Of a stretch of DNA of 64,000 nt, positions 42,731 through 51,778 are shown in pieces. Made by a program: the position numbers and the translations under genes. The notes beneath the pieces were generated by a model that saw only the letters and a program-made list of their open reading frames with translations, ran no database searches and was not told the DNA's origin. The stretch is from Mesorhizobium sp. M1C.F.Ca.ET.210.01.1.1 (GTDB lineage Bacteria; Pseudomonadota; Alphaproteobacteria; Rhizobiales; Rhizobiaceae). The stretch is taken from positions 1 through 64,000 of the forward strand of contig NZ_SRUU01000028.1 in assembly GCF_004791585.1 (NCBI RefSeq). The letters are read 5' to 3'. Numbering within the stretch: the stretch's first letter is position 1; each line of letters begins with the position of its first letter.

Positions 42731-43503
42731 AGATCGCGCCGATGCCGCCGTCCAGCGCCAGCGCATGGCCGGTCATGAAGGAATTGACGGGGTCGGCGAG
42801 ATAAACGATGCCGGCTACGATCTCGCCGACCTTGCCAACGCGCTTCATCGGCACGCCGCGGGTGAGTTCGGCAAGCGCCTCGGCTTCGGGCGCGCCGGTG
42901 GAGCGGACGAAGCCGTCGACCATCGCCGTCCTGGTATGAGCCGGACAGACCGCGTTGATGCGTATGCCCTTGCTGGCATATTCGACGGCGGCCGACCGTG
43001 TCAGTCCCATCACGCATGCTTGGCGGCGGCATAGACCGACAGCTTCGGCGCGCCGGAGAGACCGGCGACCGAGGCGACATTGACGATGGCGCCGCCCTTG
43101 CCGCTGTCCCTGAACTGGCGCTCCATCTGCGGGATTTGGTGCTTCATGGCGTAGAAAACGCCTAGCAGGTCGACCTCGAGCACGCGGCGCGCTTCCTCCG
43201 ATGTCACCTGCGGCAGGCGCACGAATGCGTGCACGATGCCTGCATTGTTGATGGCGATGTCCAGCCGGCCGAATTTCTCGACGGCAAGCTTCACCAGATT
43301 CTCCGAGAGCGTCTCGTCGGCAACATTGCCGGCAAGGAGCGCGGTCTCGGTGCCGAGTGTTGCCGCGAAATCGCCAAGTGCGCTTCATCGAGATCGGAAA
43401 GAACCAGCCGCGCGCCCTCGGCGGCGAAGGCTTTGGCGGCGCCGCTGCCGAGCCCGCCGGTCGCACCGGTGATCAGCACTGTCGCTCCATCGAAACGACC
43501 CAT
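42729..43503 (-). pseudogene. Short-chain dehydrogenase with two frameshifts
   Basis: Three reading frames together make one complete SDR. Frame A from MGRFDGATVLITGATGG runs to about SDLDEA. After one missing base near 43381, frame B continues through DIAINNAG and SVYAAAK. After another missing base near 43012, frame C ends with MTGHALALDGGIGAI. Cofactor, NNAG and YxxxK motifs are all preserved, and each frame break is corrected by adding one base. So it is either a recent pseudogene or contains sequencing errors. A GGAGAA site precedes the start. Confidence 0.85.
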
Positions 43504-43520
43504 GGCTCGGTTCTCCTTGT

Positions 43521-44558
43521 TCAACTCTTCCTGTTGATCAGGTCCACCGCGAGCGCGGCAAGCAGCTTCACCGCCTCACCATACGTCTTGGCCTTCTCCG
43601 GGTTGGAGGCGTTGCCGTCCAGCGCGCGGCGGTAGACGCCCTGGCAGATCGCCGCCAGGCGGAAGAAGGAGAAGGCAAGGAAAAAGGTCCAGTTGCCGAT
43701 GCCGTCGATCCCACGCCGGCGGCAATAGGTGGCGACATAGGCTTCCTCGGAGGGCAAGCCGGCTGCTGCGCGGTCGACGCCGCCAAGGCCGCGAAAGCCG
43801 GAGGCGTGCGGCAGCCGCCACTGCATACATTGATAGGCGAGGTCGGCAAAGGGATGGCCGAGCGTCGACAGTTCCCAGTCGAGCACGGCGATGACCCTGG
43901 GCCCATCCTTGGCAAAAATCATGTTGTCCAGCCGGTAGTCGCCATGCACCAGCGAGACCCGGCCGTCATTGGCCGGCATGTGCGTCTCCAGCCAGGCGAT
44001 CAGCCGATCCATGTTGGCGATGGTTCCGGTTTCGGAGGCGCGGTACTGGCTGGTCCAGCGGGCGAACTGGCGCTCGAAATAGCTGCCGGGCTTGCCGAAA
44101 TCGCTCAAGCCCACGGCCTCGACATCGACATCGTGCAAGGCGGCAAGCGTTGCATTCATGGCGTCGTAGATCGCGCTCCGCTCGGCATCGCCGGATGCGT
44201 CCGGCAAGGACGGATCCCAGAAGATGCGCCCTTCGAGGAACTCCATCACATAGAACATGCGGCCGATCGGCGAGTCTTCGCCGGATAGGTGCAACATGCG
44301 CGGTACCGGCACGGCGGTCGAGCCAAGCGCCTGCATGACCCGGAACTCGCGATCGACCTGATGCGCCGATTTCAGCAGTTGTCCCGGCGGCTTGGCGCGC
44401 AGCACGTAGCGGCCGCTTGCGGCTGTCAAAAGGTAGGTGGGATTCGACTGTCCGGACTTGAATTTCTCGATCGCGGACAGCCCGGCAAAGCCCGGGATAT
44501 GCGCCTCGAGGTAAGGCGCGAGCGCCGCCTTACCCAAGGCGTTGGCGTCGCCGCTCAT
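43521..44558 (-). CDS. Aminoglycoside-phosphotransferase-like kinase (ACAD10/11- or LvaA-type)
   Basis: A 345-residue APH-fold small-molecule kinase. The Brenner motif is LVHGDYRLDNMIF (about residue 203), the metal site is VLDWELSTLGHP, and the ATP-binding lysine region is RYVLRAKPPG. This subfamily forms the N-terminal half of eukaryotic ACAD10/ACAD11 and includes bacterial LvaA, which phosphorylate 4-hydroxyacyl-CoA. An ACAD10/11-like dehydrogenase lies 1.5 kb away at 46010. The gene overlaps the MaoC gene by 4 bases. Confidence 0.85.
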   Translation of the reverse strand: MSGDANALGKAALAPYLEAHIPGFAGLSAIEKFKSGQSNPTYLLTAASGRYVLRAKPPGQLLKSAHQVDREFRVMQALGSTAVPVPRMLHLSGEDSPIGRMFYVMEFLEGRIFWDPSLPDASGDAERSAIYDAMNATLAALHDVDVEAVGLSDFGKPGSYFERQFARWTSQYRASETGTIANMDRLIAWLETHMPANDGRVSLVHGDYRLDNMIFAKDGPRVIAVLDWELSTLGHPFADLAYQCMQWRLPHASGFRGLGGVDRAAAGLPSEEAYVATYCRRRGIDGIGNWTFFLAFSFFRLAAICQGVYRRALDGNASNPEKAKTYGEAVKLLAALAVDLINRKS

Positions 44559-45034
44559 GCGGTCTCTGGCTGGCGCTCGATCAGCGTCAGGGTCAGCCAG
44601 CGCGCGGTCAGCGCCGGCTTCTTCGATCCCTCGATCTCGATAGTCACGTCATGCGCCGTCTGCACCCAGCCCGAAGGCCGCACCTTGACGTCGGCCAGCA
44701 CGAAATGGGTGCGGATGCGCGAGCCGGTCTTGACCGGCGCCAGGAAGCGCAGCGTGTCGAAACCGTGGTTGACGCCCATCTTGGTGTTCTCGATCGGCGG
44801 CATGGTCTCGAAGGTCATGGCCGACAGAAGCGACAGCGACAGGAAGCCATGCGCGATGGTGCCGCCGAACGGCGTCTCGCGCGCGGCGCGCTCCGGGTCG
44901 CAATGGATGAACTGGTGGTCGTCGGTGGCGTCGGCGAACTGGTCGATCATGCGCTGCGTCACCGTGCGCCAGGGCGACACACCGACCTCCTTGCCGACGC
45001 TGGCCAGAAGCGTATCGAGACTGATCGGTTCCAC
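44555..45034 (-). CDS. MaoC-family (R)-hydratase-like protein
   Basis: A 159-residue single hot-dog domain. The hydratase-2 motif is visible as DQFADATDDHQFIHCDPERA, with Asp and His at the usual spacing, followed by GGTIAHGFLSLSLL. Such enzymes hydrate or dehydrate acyl-CoA. It lies between an SDR gene and a kinase gene on the same strand, consistent with a hydroxyacyl-CoA pathway. Confidence 0.88.
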   Translation of the reverse strand: MEPISLDTLLASVGKEVGVSPWRTVTQRMIDQFADATDDHQFIHCDPERAARETPFGGTIAHGFLSLSLLSAMTFETMPPIENTKMGVNHGFDTLRFLAPVKTGSRIRTHFVLADVKVRPSGWVQTAHDVTIEIEGSKKPALTARWLTLTLIERQPETA

Positions 45035-45073
45035 GCGAATGTCCTCCGCACCTCCGCCCGGATCGCGAGCGTT

Positions 45074-45889
45074 TTATTCCTTGAACAATGTCATCCCGTG
45101 CTGCACCGACTGGCCGCCGTCGATCGGCAGGATGGCGCCGGTGACATAGCTTCCGGCACGGCTGCACAAATAGAGCGTTGCGCCGGCAATGTCATCCGCC
45201 ACGCCGATGCGGCCCAGCGGAACATGGTTACCGACATGTTTCGCCTGCTCCTCGGTGGCGGTGGCAAAGGCCGTCATCCGGCTCTGGAAGGGGCCGGGGG
45301 CAAAGGCGTTGACGGTGATACGGCGGGCGGCGAACTCGATCGCCAGCGTGCGCGTCAAATGATGCACCGCGGCCTTCGACGCGGTGTAGGAATAGGCGTC
45401 GTCGGCCAGCGGCTGGCTGCCCATCACCGAGCCCAGGTTGATGACGCGGGCAGGATCCTCGTCGCTTGCTGCGGCATCGAGCAGCGGTAAAAGCTCGCGC
45501 GTCAGGTGGAAGACGGCGGTGACGTTGACGCCGAACACCTTGGCCCAGGCGTGATAGGGAAACTCCTCCAGCGGCGCGCCCCACGAAATGCCGGCATTGT
45601 TGACCAGGATATGCAACCTGTCCGTGCGCACCTTCACTTCGGCGACCAGAGCGGCGATGCCCGCTTCGCTGGAAACGTCGCCGGCAAAGCCCTCGGCCCG
45701 GCCGGAGCCGCCGAGCGCGTTGAGCTCGCTGGCGACGCGCACGCAGTCCTCGCCTTTGCGCGAGGCGATCATCACGGTGGCGCCGGCCCGCACCAGTCCG
45801 GTTGCGACCATGCGGCCGATGCCGGTCGCGGCGCCGGTCACCAGCGCTGTCTTGCCGGTGACCGAGAACAGCATGTCCAGATAGCTCAT
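45074..45889 (-). CDS. Short-chain dehydrogenase/reductase
   Basis: A 271-residue SDR with TGAATGIGRM, NNAG (LVNNAGISW), serine in NLGSVMG, and YTASK. The start MSYLDMLF is preceded by GAGGAA; the very long open frame beyond it is the shadow of the acyl-CoA dehydrogenase gene. It is divergent from that dehydrogenase across 120 bp and heads a minus-strand run of SDR, MaoC, kinase and frameshifted SDR. It probably oxidises a hydroxyacyl intermediate. Confidence 0.88.
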   Translation of the reverse strand: MSYLDMLFSVTGKTALVTGAATGIGRMVATGLVRAGATVMIASRKGEDCVRVASELNALGGSGRAEGFAGDVSSEAGIAALVAEVKVRTDRLHILVNNAGISWGAPLEEFPYHAWAKVFGVNVTAVFHLTRELLPLLDAAASDEDPARVINLGSVMGSQPLADDAYSYTASKAAVHHLTRTLAIEFAARRITVNAFAPGPFQSRMTAFATATEEQAKHVGNHVPLGRIGVADDIAGATLYLCSRAGSYVTGAILPIDGGQSVQHGMTLFKE

Positions 45890-46009
45890 CCCAATTCCTC
45901 CCACGCGCCTCGTCCCGGCCGGAGCCAAAGGACTCGCGTTGACAAGGCTAGCCGAAGTACGGTCATCCTTGCCACGGGTAAAGACGCAGCTTGGAAAGGG
46001 CCAGAACCG

Positions 46010-47251
46010 ATGGCGGACATGAATCTCGGCATGACCGAGCGGCTGAAGCCCATCCATCAGCGCGTGGCCGCGATGGTGCGCGACGAGATCGCGCCGCTCG
46101 GCGAGGAGTTTCTGGCCGAGGTCGGCCGGAATGGCGACCGCTGGGCCTACACGGCCAGGCAGACCGAGATCCTCGAAGGGCTGAAGAAGACGGCGCGGGA
46201 GCGCGGGTTGTGGAACTTCTGGCTCACCGATTCCAAGCGCGGATATGGCCTTTCGACGGTCGAATACGCCTATCTGGCCGAGGAGATGGGCAAGGCGCAT
46301 CTCGGCGCCGAGACCTTCAACTGCTCGGCGCCCGACACCGGCAACATGGAGGTGCTGGAACGCTACGGCTCCGTCGAGCACAAGCAAGAATGGCTGGAGC
46401 CGCTGCTCGAGGGGAAAATCCGCTCGGCTTATCTGATGACCGAGCCGGACGTCGCATCGTCGGACGCCACCAACATCTCCATGCGCTGCGAGCGGAGCGG
46501 CGGCGACTATGTGCTCAACGGCGAGAAATGGTGGGCATCGGGCGCCGGCGATCCGCGCTGCGCCATCTACATCGTCATGGTCCGGACCGGGTCCGACGAG
46601 GAACCGCAGCATCGCCGGCATTCGATGATCCTGGTGCCTTCCGACAGCAAGGGCATCACCAGGTTGCGGCCCATGCAGGTCTATGGCGACGACGACGCGC
46701 CGCACGGTCATATGCATCTGAGGTTCGAGGATGTGCGGGTTCCGGCGGCGAACCTGATCCTCGGCGAGGGCAGGGGGTTCGAGATCGCGCAAGGAAGGCT
46801 GGGGCCGGGCCGCATCCATCACTGCATGCGCGCCATCGGGCAGGCCGAGATGGCGCTGGAGATGCTGTGCCAGCGCTCCGTGCGGCGCGAGGCCTTCGGC
46901 CAGTCGCTGGCCCGGCTCGGCGCCAATTTCGACATCATCGCCGAGTGCCGCATGGAGATCGAGATGGCGAGGCTCTTGTGCCTCAAGGCGGCATGGATGA
47001 TCGACCAGGGCGATGCGCGCGCCGCCGCGCCCTGGATCAGCCAGATCAAGGTCGTCGCGCCGCGCGTTGCGCTCAAGGTCACCGATGAGGCGGTGCAGAT
47101 GTTCGGCGCGCAAGGCATCAGCCAGGACACGCCGCTCGCCCGCTCGTGGACGCATCTGCGAACCCTGCGGCTCGCCGACGGGCCCGACGCCGTGCACCGG
47201 CGGCAAGTGGCGCGCACGGAACTCAGGAAATACACCCAGGAGAAGGTCTGA
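46010..47251 (+). CDS. Acyl-CoA dehydrogenase, ACAD10/ACAD11 type
   Basis: A 413-residue FAD-dependent acyl-CoA dehydrogenase. Features are YLMTEPDVASSDATN for flavin/substrate binding, GRLGPGRIHHCMR, and MFGAQGISQD near the C-terminus. The end of the active-site loop reads LADGPDAVH instead of the usual YEGTSE-type segment, the mark of the ACAD10/11 subfamily. In that family the enzyme acts after phosphorylation of a 4-hydroxyacyl-CoA. A separate kinase gene (43521-44558) supplies the matching half. Confidence 0.88.
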   Translation: MADMNLGMTERLKPIHQRVAAMVRDEIAPLGEEFLAEVGRNGDRWAYTARQTEILEGLKKTARERGLWNFWLTDSKRGYGLSTVEYAYLAEEMGKAHLGAETFNCSAPDTGNMEVLERYGSVEHKQEWLEPLLEGKIRSAYLMTEPDVASSDATNISMRCERSGGDYVLNGEKWWASGAGDPRCAIYIVMVRTGSDEEPQHRRHSMILVPSDSKGITRLRPMQVYGDDDAPHGHMHLRFEDVRVPAANLILGEGRGFEIAQGRLGPGRIHHCMRAIGQAEMALEMLCQRSVRREAFGQSLARLGANFDIIAECRMEIEMARLLCLKAAWMIDQGDARAAAPWISQIKVVAPRVALKVTDEAVQMFGAQGISQDTPLARSWTHLRTLRLADGPDAVHRRQVARTELRKYTQEKV

Positions 47252-47256
47252 TCGCC

Positions 47257-48294
47257 ATGACGCATCCATCGGAAATGCGAGGCTTGTTGCTGGTCGGCGA
47301 CGGTTACACCAAGACACCTTCCGCCGGCGCGCTGGAGGCGATGGAGCCTTATCTCCAACCGGGGAGCATCGGAGTGCCGACCCCGGGGCCGACGCAAGCG
47401 CTGATCAAGGTCAGCCTCGCCTCGATCAACCCGTCCGATATCGCCTTCATCAAAGGGCAATACGGCCAGCCGCGGGTAAAGGGGCAGCCAGCAGGCTTCG
47501 AAGGCGTCGGTATTGTCGTCGCGACCGGCGACGACCCCTACGCGAAAAGCCTTGCGGGCAAACGTGTCGCCTTCGCCACCGGCGTGTCGAACTGGGGTTC
47601 ATGGGCCGATTACGCGCTGGCGGAGGCGGCGTCCTGCATTCCGCTGCTCGACACGGTGCGTGACGAGGACGCCGCGGCGATGATCGTCAATCCGCTGACC
47701 GCTTTAGCCATGTTCGATATCGTCAAGCAGGAAGGCGACAAGGCCTTCATCATGACCGCCGGCGCCAGCCAGCTTTGCAAGCTGATCATCGGCCTGGCGA
47801 AGGAGGAGGGCTTTCGGCCGATCGTCACCGTGCGCCGTGATGAGCAGATTCCTTTGCTGAGGGAACTTGGTGCCTCCCATGTGCTCAACGAGAAGGCAGC
47901 GGATTTCGAGCCGGCGCTGCGCGAGGTGATGAAGGCCGAGCAGCCGCGCGTCTTCCTGGACGCGGTCACCGGGCCGCTAGCCTCGGCCATCTTCAATGCC
48001 ATGCCGAAGCGCTCGCGCTGGATCGTTTATGGAAGGCTCGATGCCGAGCCGACCGTCGTCCGCGAGCCCGGCCAGCTGATCTTCCAGCACAAGCGCATCG
48101 AAGGCTTCTGGCTCGCCGAATGGATGCGGCAGTTCCGCGACCGGCTCGGCCCGGCGGTGCTGGAGGCTCAGAAGCGTTTTTCCGACGGGCGGTGGTCGAC
48201 CGATGTGACGGCGGTGGTGGCGATGGACGAGGCGATGGCGCGGCTGCCGGCCGAGTTGGGCAAGCCGAACGGCAAGGTGTTCATCAAGCCGTAG
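47257..48294 (+). CDS. Zinc-free MDR-family oxidoreductase (quinone reductase-like)
   Basis: A 345-residue medium-chain dehydrogenase/reductase. INPSDIAFIKGQYG and GFEGVGIVVATG match the N-terminal domain of quinone-oxidoreductase-type members. The nucleotide-binding domain has MTAGASQLCKLIIGLAK where AxxGxxG is usual. Zinc-ligand cysteines of alcohol dehydrogenases are absent. It follows the acyl-CoA dehydrogenase by 5 bp, so the two are co-transcribed. It may act as an enoyl reductase. Confidence 0.83.
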   Translation: MTHPSEMRGLLLVGDGYTKTPSAGALEAMEPYLQPGSIGVPTPGPTQALIKVSLASINPSDIAFIKGQYGQPRVKGQPAGFEGVGIVVATGDDPYAKSLAGKRVAFATGVSNWGSWADYALAEAASCIPLLDTVRDEDAAAMIVNPLTALAMFDIVKQEGDKAFIMTAGASQLCKLIIGLAKEEGFRPIVTVRRDEQIPLLRELGASHVLNEKAADFEPALREVMKAEQPRVFLDAVTGPLASAIFNAMPKRSRWIVYGRLDAEPTVVREPGQLIFQHKRIEGFWLAEWMRQFRDRLGPAVLEAQKRFSDGRWSTDVTAVVAMDEAMARLPAELGKPNGKVFIKP

Positions 48295-48317
48295 CGGCTA
48301 CTCAGATTGGCGACCGC

Positions 48318-49148
48318 TCAGCGCAAGCTCTCCAGGTCGCGGATGCGCTTGGCGCCGGCGGCTTCGAGCTGCCGCGTGACGGCGCCGATCAGCGTCTCGG
48401 CGACGACGAAGAGGGCGGCCGACGAATCCCAGGCCGAGGGCACCGCGGTGCGGCCGGCGATCACGTGGCGGGCGAAGCGGGCGATCGGTGACAGCCACTG
48501 GTCGGTGAAGAGCACGATCTGCACGCCGCGCTGGTGTGCCTTCTCGGCGAAACGGACCAGGCTTTCCTGGTAGCGCCTGATGTCGAAGATCACCAGCACG
48601 TCGCGCTTGCCCATATCGATCAGCCGGTCGCGCCAGATGCTCTCCTGACCGGCGAGGTGGTAGACATCCGGCTGGATGATGGCGAGATGGGCGGCCATGT
48701 AGCGGGCCAGCGGGTCGGTGAAGCGGCCGCCGATCAGGAAGGTCTTGCCGCGCCGTTCGGCAAGCCTTGTGGCGATGTCTGCCAGTTGTTTGTCGGAGAG
48801 GTGCCGGAACGTCTCGCGCATGTTTTGCAGCGTCGCCTCCAGCATCGGCGAAACGGCCCCGCCGCCGACAGGCGACGCCGGGTTGAGCGTGCGCGATGCT
48901 GGCGACTGCAGCTGCGCGGCCAGCTCATCCTGCAGCGCCGACTGGAATTCGGGATAGTTCTGGAAGCCGAGCCTGGCGACGAAACGCAGGATCGTCGGTG
49001 ACGAAACTCCCGCCGCGGCCGAGAATTCGGCCACCGTCTTCAGCCCGGTCAGCGGATAGTTGGCAATCAGCGTCTGCGCGGCGCGGCGCTCGCCCGCTGG
49101 CATGGTGCCGATGCGGTCCGAGATCAGTTCGGCAATGCTGGAGATCAT
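48318..49148 (-). CDS. RpiR-family regulator (HTH plus SIS domain)
   Basis: A 276-residue regulator. The N-terminal RpiR-type helix-turn-helix (TVAEFSAAAGVSSPTILRFVARLGF) is followed by a SIS sugar-phosphate-type domain from about residue 115 (GKTFLIGGRF, DVLVIFDIRRY). The start MISSIAEL gives normal family length. It is divergent from the amidohydrolase/permease/ligase genes and is the likely local regulator. The effector is unknown. Confidence 0.88.
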   Translation of the reverse strand: MISSIAELISDRIGTMPAGERRAAQTLIANYPLTGLKTVAEFSAAAGVSSPTILRFVARLGFQNYPEFQSALQDELAAQLQSPASRTLNPASPVGGGAVSPMLEATLQNMRETFRHLSDKQLADIATRLAERRGKTFLIGGRFTDPLARYMAAHLAIIQPDVYHLAGQESIWRDRLIDMGKRDVLVIFDIRRYQESLVRFAEKAHQRGVQIVLFTDQWLSPIARFARHVIAGRTAVPSAWDSSAALFVVAETLIGAVTRQLEAAGAKRIRDLESLR

Positions 49149-49198
49149 CGTTTTCCCCACCCTTTGACCCGGTCGCCGCCGTTTTCGGAATTCGGCGT

Positions 49199-49230
49199 TT
49201 GACAAAGTCGGATAAAGTGTATGAAATCAT
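49199..49230 (+). promoter_or_regulatory. Sigma-70-like promoter with overlapping palindrome
   Basis: TTGACA at 49199-49204 and TGAAAT at 49222-49227 are separated by 17 bases, an excellent housekeeping promoter, and point toward the gene at 49295. The -10 lies within ATGA-AA-TCAT (49221-49230), a small palindrome suited to operator function for the divergent RpiR regulator. Confidence 0.65.
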
Positions 49231-49294
49231 CCACAGGGACGCAATGAGGCAAAATACGTAACATACGATACAGCGCTCCCCAGGGGACGGCAGT

Positions 49295-50113
49295 ATGGAG
49301 AAAGCACGGCCGGCCAGCCTTGCACCGTCGGAGACCGTAAGGGTGACCAACCCCGGCGGCTCGAGCCCTTTCATCCTCACCTGCGACCACGCTTCGAACT
49401 TCCTGCCCGCCGAATTCGGCACGCTCGGCCTGCCCGTCGAGGATCTTTTCCGCCATATCGCCTGGGATCCGGGCGCGTTGCCCGTCGCCAGCCGCATGGC
49501 CGATGCGCTTGATGCCACGCTGGTCGAGACCCGGATCTCGCGCCTGGTGATCGACTGCAACCGGCCGCTCGACGCGCCGGACCTCGTGCCGCCAGTCAGC
49601 GAGACGACGGCCATCCCGGGCAATACCGATCTTTCGGACAAGCAGCGTGCCGCGCGGATCGACCTGGCCTGGCGTCCGTTCCACGACACGATCGCTGGGA
49701 TCATCGAACAGCGGCTGGCGCGCGGCCAGGAAACGCGTCTGGTGTCGGTGCACTCCTTCACGCCGGTCTACAAGGGCAGGAGCCGGCCCTGGCATATCGG
49801 CATCATCCATGACGACGACCGCCGGCTGGCGGCGCCGCTGATAGCGGCATTGCAACGGCTTGCCGGAGTCACCGTCGGCGTCAACGAACCCTATTCGCCG
49901 GCCGACCGCGTGTATTTCACGCTGGAACGGCATGCGCGCTCGCGCGGCCTTGCCTGCGCGATGATCGAAATCCGCAACGACGAAATCTCCGGCGAGACCG
50001 GGCAGCGGAAATGGGCGGATCTGCTCACCGGCATATTTTCTAATCTGGAGCCCGAGGAGGCCAGGGGCTCCCGACAACGCGCAATGGGAAAGTCAATTCA
50101 ATCGGCCAGCTAA
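49295..50113 (+). CDS. N-formylglutamate amidohydrolase-family protein
   Basis: A 272-residue hydrolase. FILTCDHASNFLPAEFG (about residue 25) and LVSVHSFTPVY (about residue 150) are the family's metal/substrate motifs. Known members release glutamate from N-formylglutamate. Here no histidine-degradation genes are near. Instead a gamma-glutamyl ligase and two dehydrogenases follow, so it may hydrolyse another glutamyl amide. That reassignment is inferred from context only. Confidence 0.82.
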   Translation: MEKARPASLAPSETVRVTNPGGSSPFILTCDHASNFLPAEFGTLGLPVEDLFRHIAWDPGALPVASRMADALDATLVETRISRLVIDCNRPLDAPDLVPPVSETTAIPGNTDLSDKQRAARIDLAWRPFHDTIAGIIEQRLARGQETRLVSVHSFTPVYKGRSRPWHIGIIHDDDRRLAAPLIAALQRLAGVTVGVNEPYSPADRVYFTLERHARSRGLACAMIEIRNDEISGETGQRKWADLLTGIFSNLEPEEARGSRQRAMGKSIQSAS

Positions 50114-50134
50114 GAATCAAATAGGGGACTTCAA

Positions 50135-51691
50135 ATGGCATCACCGGGTTATACCGAAGTCGACAAAGCGGAGGACATGAAGGTTCTCCACAATATGGGC
50201 TACGCCCAGGAACTGGAGCGGCGCCTCAGCCGCTTTTCGAATTTCGCAGTTTCCTTCTCCATCATCTGCATCTTGTCCGGCGGCATCAACTCGCTGGCGC
50301 AGGCCACATCCGGCGCCGGTGGCATCGGCATAGGCATCGGCTGGCTGGTCGGCTGCTTCGTGTCGCTCACGTTCGCTGTCGCCATGTCGCAGATCAGCTC
50401 GGCCTATCCGACGGCCGGCGGCCTCTATCACTGGGGCTCGATCCTCGGCAACCGCGGCACCGGCTGGGTGACGGCCTGGCTCAACCTGCTCGGCCTGATC
50501 ACCGTGCTCGGCGCCATCAATGTCGGCACCTGGACGTTTTTCCTCGGCGCCTTCGGACCGGCGCTCGGGATCGAGGGAACGCTCACCAACCAGATGATCT
50601 TCCTGGTCATCATCACCGGCGCCCAGGCCCTGATCAACCACCTCGGCATCAAGCTGACGGCGAAACTCACCGACTTCTCGGGCTACCTGATCTTCTTCGG
50701 GTCAATTCTGATCGCGATCGTCTGCCTGGCTGCCGCCGAAACCTGGGATTTCAGCCGCCTCTTTACCTTCCACAACTATTCCGGCGACGCGGGCGCAGGT
50801 GTTTGGCCGTCGGTATCGAATGCCTGGGTGTTCGCGCTCGGCCTCTTGCTGCCGATCTACACGATCACCGGTTATGATGCTTCGGCGCATACGTCGGAAG
50901 AGACCATCAAGGCCGCTTCCTCGGTGCCGCGCGCGATGGTGATGTCGGTCATCTGGTCGGCACTGTTCGGCTACCTGTTCCTGGCCGCCTTCGTGCTGAT
51001 GATCCCGAACATGGACGACGCCGCCAAGCAGGGCTGGAACGTGTTCTTCTGGGCCTTCGACCAGCGCGTCAGCCCTGGCATCAAGGAGTTCGTCTACCTC
51101 GTGGTGTTCCTGGCTCAGCTCTTGTGCGGTCTTGCCACCGTCACCTCGGCCTCGCGCATGATCTTCGCCTTCTCGCGTGACGGCGGCCTGCCAGGCTCCT
51201 CGGCGCTCGCCAAGGTCAGCCCGACCCACCGCACGCCGGTGGCGGCGATCTGGACAGCGTCGATCCTGTCGGTGCTGTTCGTGTGGGGCTCGTCGGTGGT
51301 CTCGGTCGCCGGCACTTCGGCCTACACGATCGTGGTGTCCTGCACCGTCATCTTCCTGTTCCTCTCCTTCACCGTGCCGATCGTGCTCGGCATGATGGCC
51401 TGGGGAACGCCGAAGTGGGACAAGATGGGGCCGTGGAATATGGGCCGCGGCATCTTCATGCTGTTCGCCTTCCTGTCGATTGTGTCGATGATCCTGATCT
51501 TCGTCATCGGCATCCAGCCGCCGAACGACTGGGCGCTCTACATCACCGTCAGCTTCTTCATCCTGACGGCGATCGTCTGGTTCGCCTTCGAGCGCAACCG
51601 CTTCCAGGGTCCGCCGCTCGGCGACATCATCGCGGCGCGCCAGGCTGCGATCAAGGCGGCCGAGCAGGCAGTGGGCGAAACCGGCCACTGA
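50135..51691 (+). CDS. Amino acid/amine permease (APC superfamily)
   Basis: A 518-residue inner-membrane transporter with about 12 helices. The start of helix 1 is FAVSFSIICILSGGI, and helix 3 onward contains SSAYPTAGGLYHWG, a hallmark of the amino-acid permease subfamily that includes GABA and choline transporters. TSEETIKAASSVPRAM is also conserved. It follows the amidohydrolase by 21 bp and precedes the ligase by 87 bp. It is probably the importer of the amine substrate of this operon. Confidence 0.9.
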   Translation: MASPGYTEVDKAEDMKVLHNMGYAQELERRLSRFSNFAVSFSIICILSGGINSLAQATSGAGGIGIGIGWLVGCFVSLTFAVAMSQISSAYPTAGGLYHWGSILGNRGTGWVTAWLNLLGLITVLGAINVGTWTFFLGAFGPALGIEGTLTNQMIFLVIITGAQALINHLGIKLTAKLTDFSGYLIFFGSILIAIVCLAAAETWDFSRLFTFHNYSGDAGAGVWPSVSNAWVFALGLLLPIYTITGYDASAHTSEETIKAASSVPRAMVMSVIWSALFGYLFLAAFVLMIPNMDDAAKQGWNVFFWAFDQRVSPGIKEFVYLVVFLAQLLCGLATVTSASRMIFAFSRDGGLPGSSALAKVSPTHRTPVAAIWTASILSVLFVWGSSVVSVAGTSAYTIVVSCTVIFLFLSFTVPIVLGMMAWGTPKWDKMGPWNMGRGIFMLFAFLSIVSMILIFVIGIQPPNDWALYITVSFFILTAIVWFAFERNRFQGPPLGDIIAARQAAIKAAEQAVGETGH

Positions 51692-51778
51692 CAATTCGCT
51701 TCATGACCATGGCCGACATCGCGCCGGCCATGGTTTCGTTTCTCCCTCTCAATCGACCAGCACTGGAGCGCCACAAGA

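Noticed and set aside
45939..45967. Possible promoter TTGACA ahead of the acyl-CoA dehydrogenase
   Set aside because: The -35 is perfect, but at 17-base spacing the -10 position reads GTCATC, too weak to list as a feature.
45890..47317. Minus-strand extension of the SDR frame to 747 residues
   Set aside because: Antisense to the acyl-CoA dehydrogenase. The SDR motifs and a good ribosome site place the true start at 45889.
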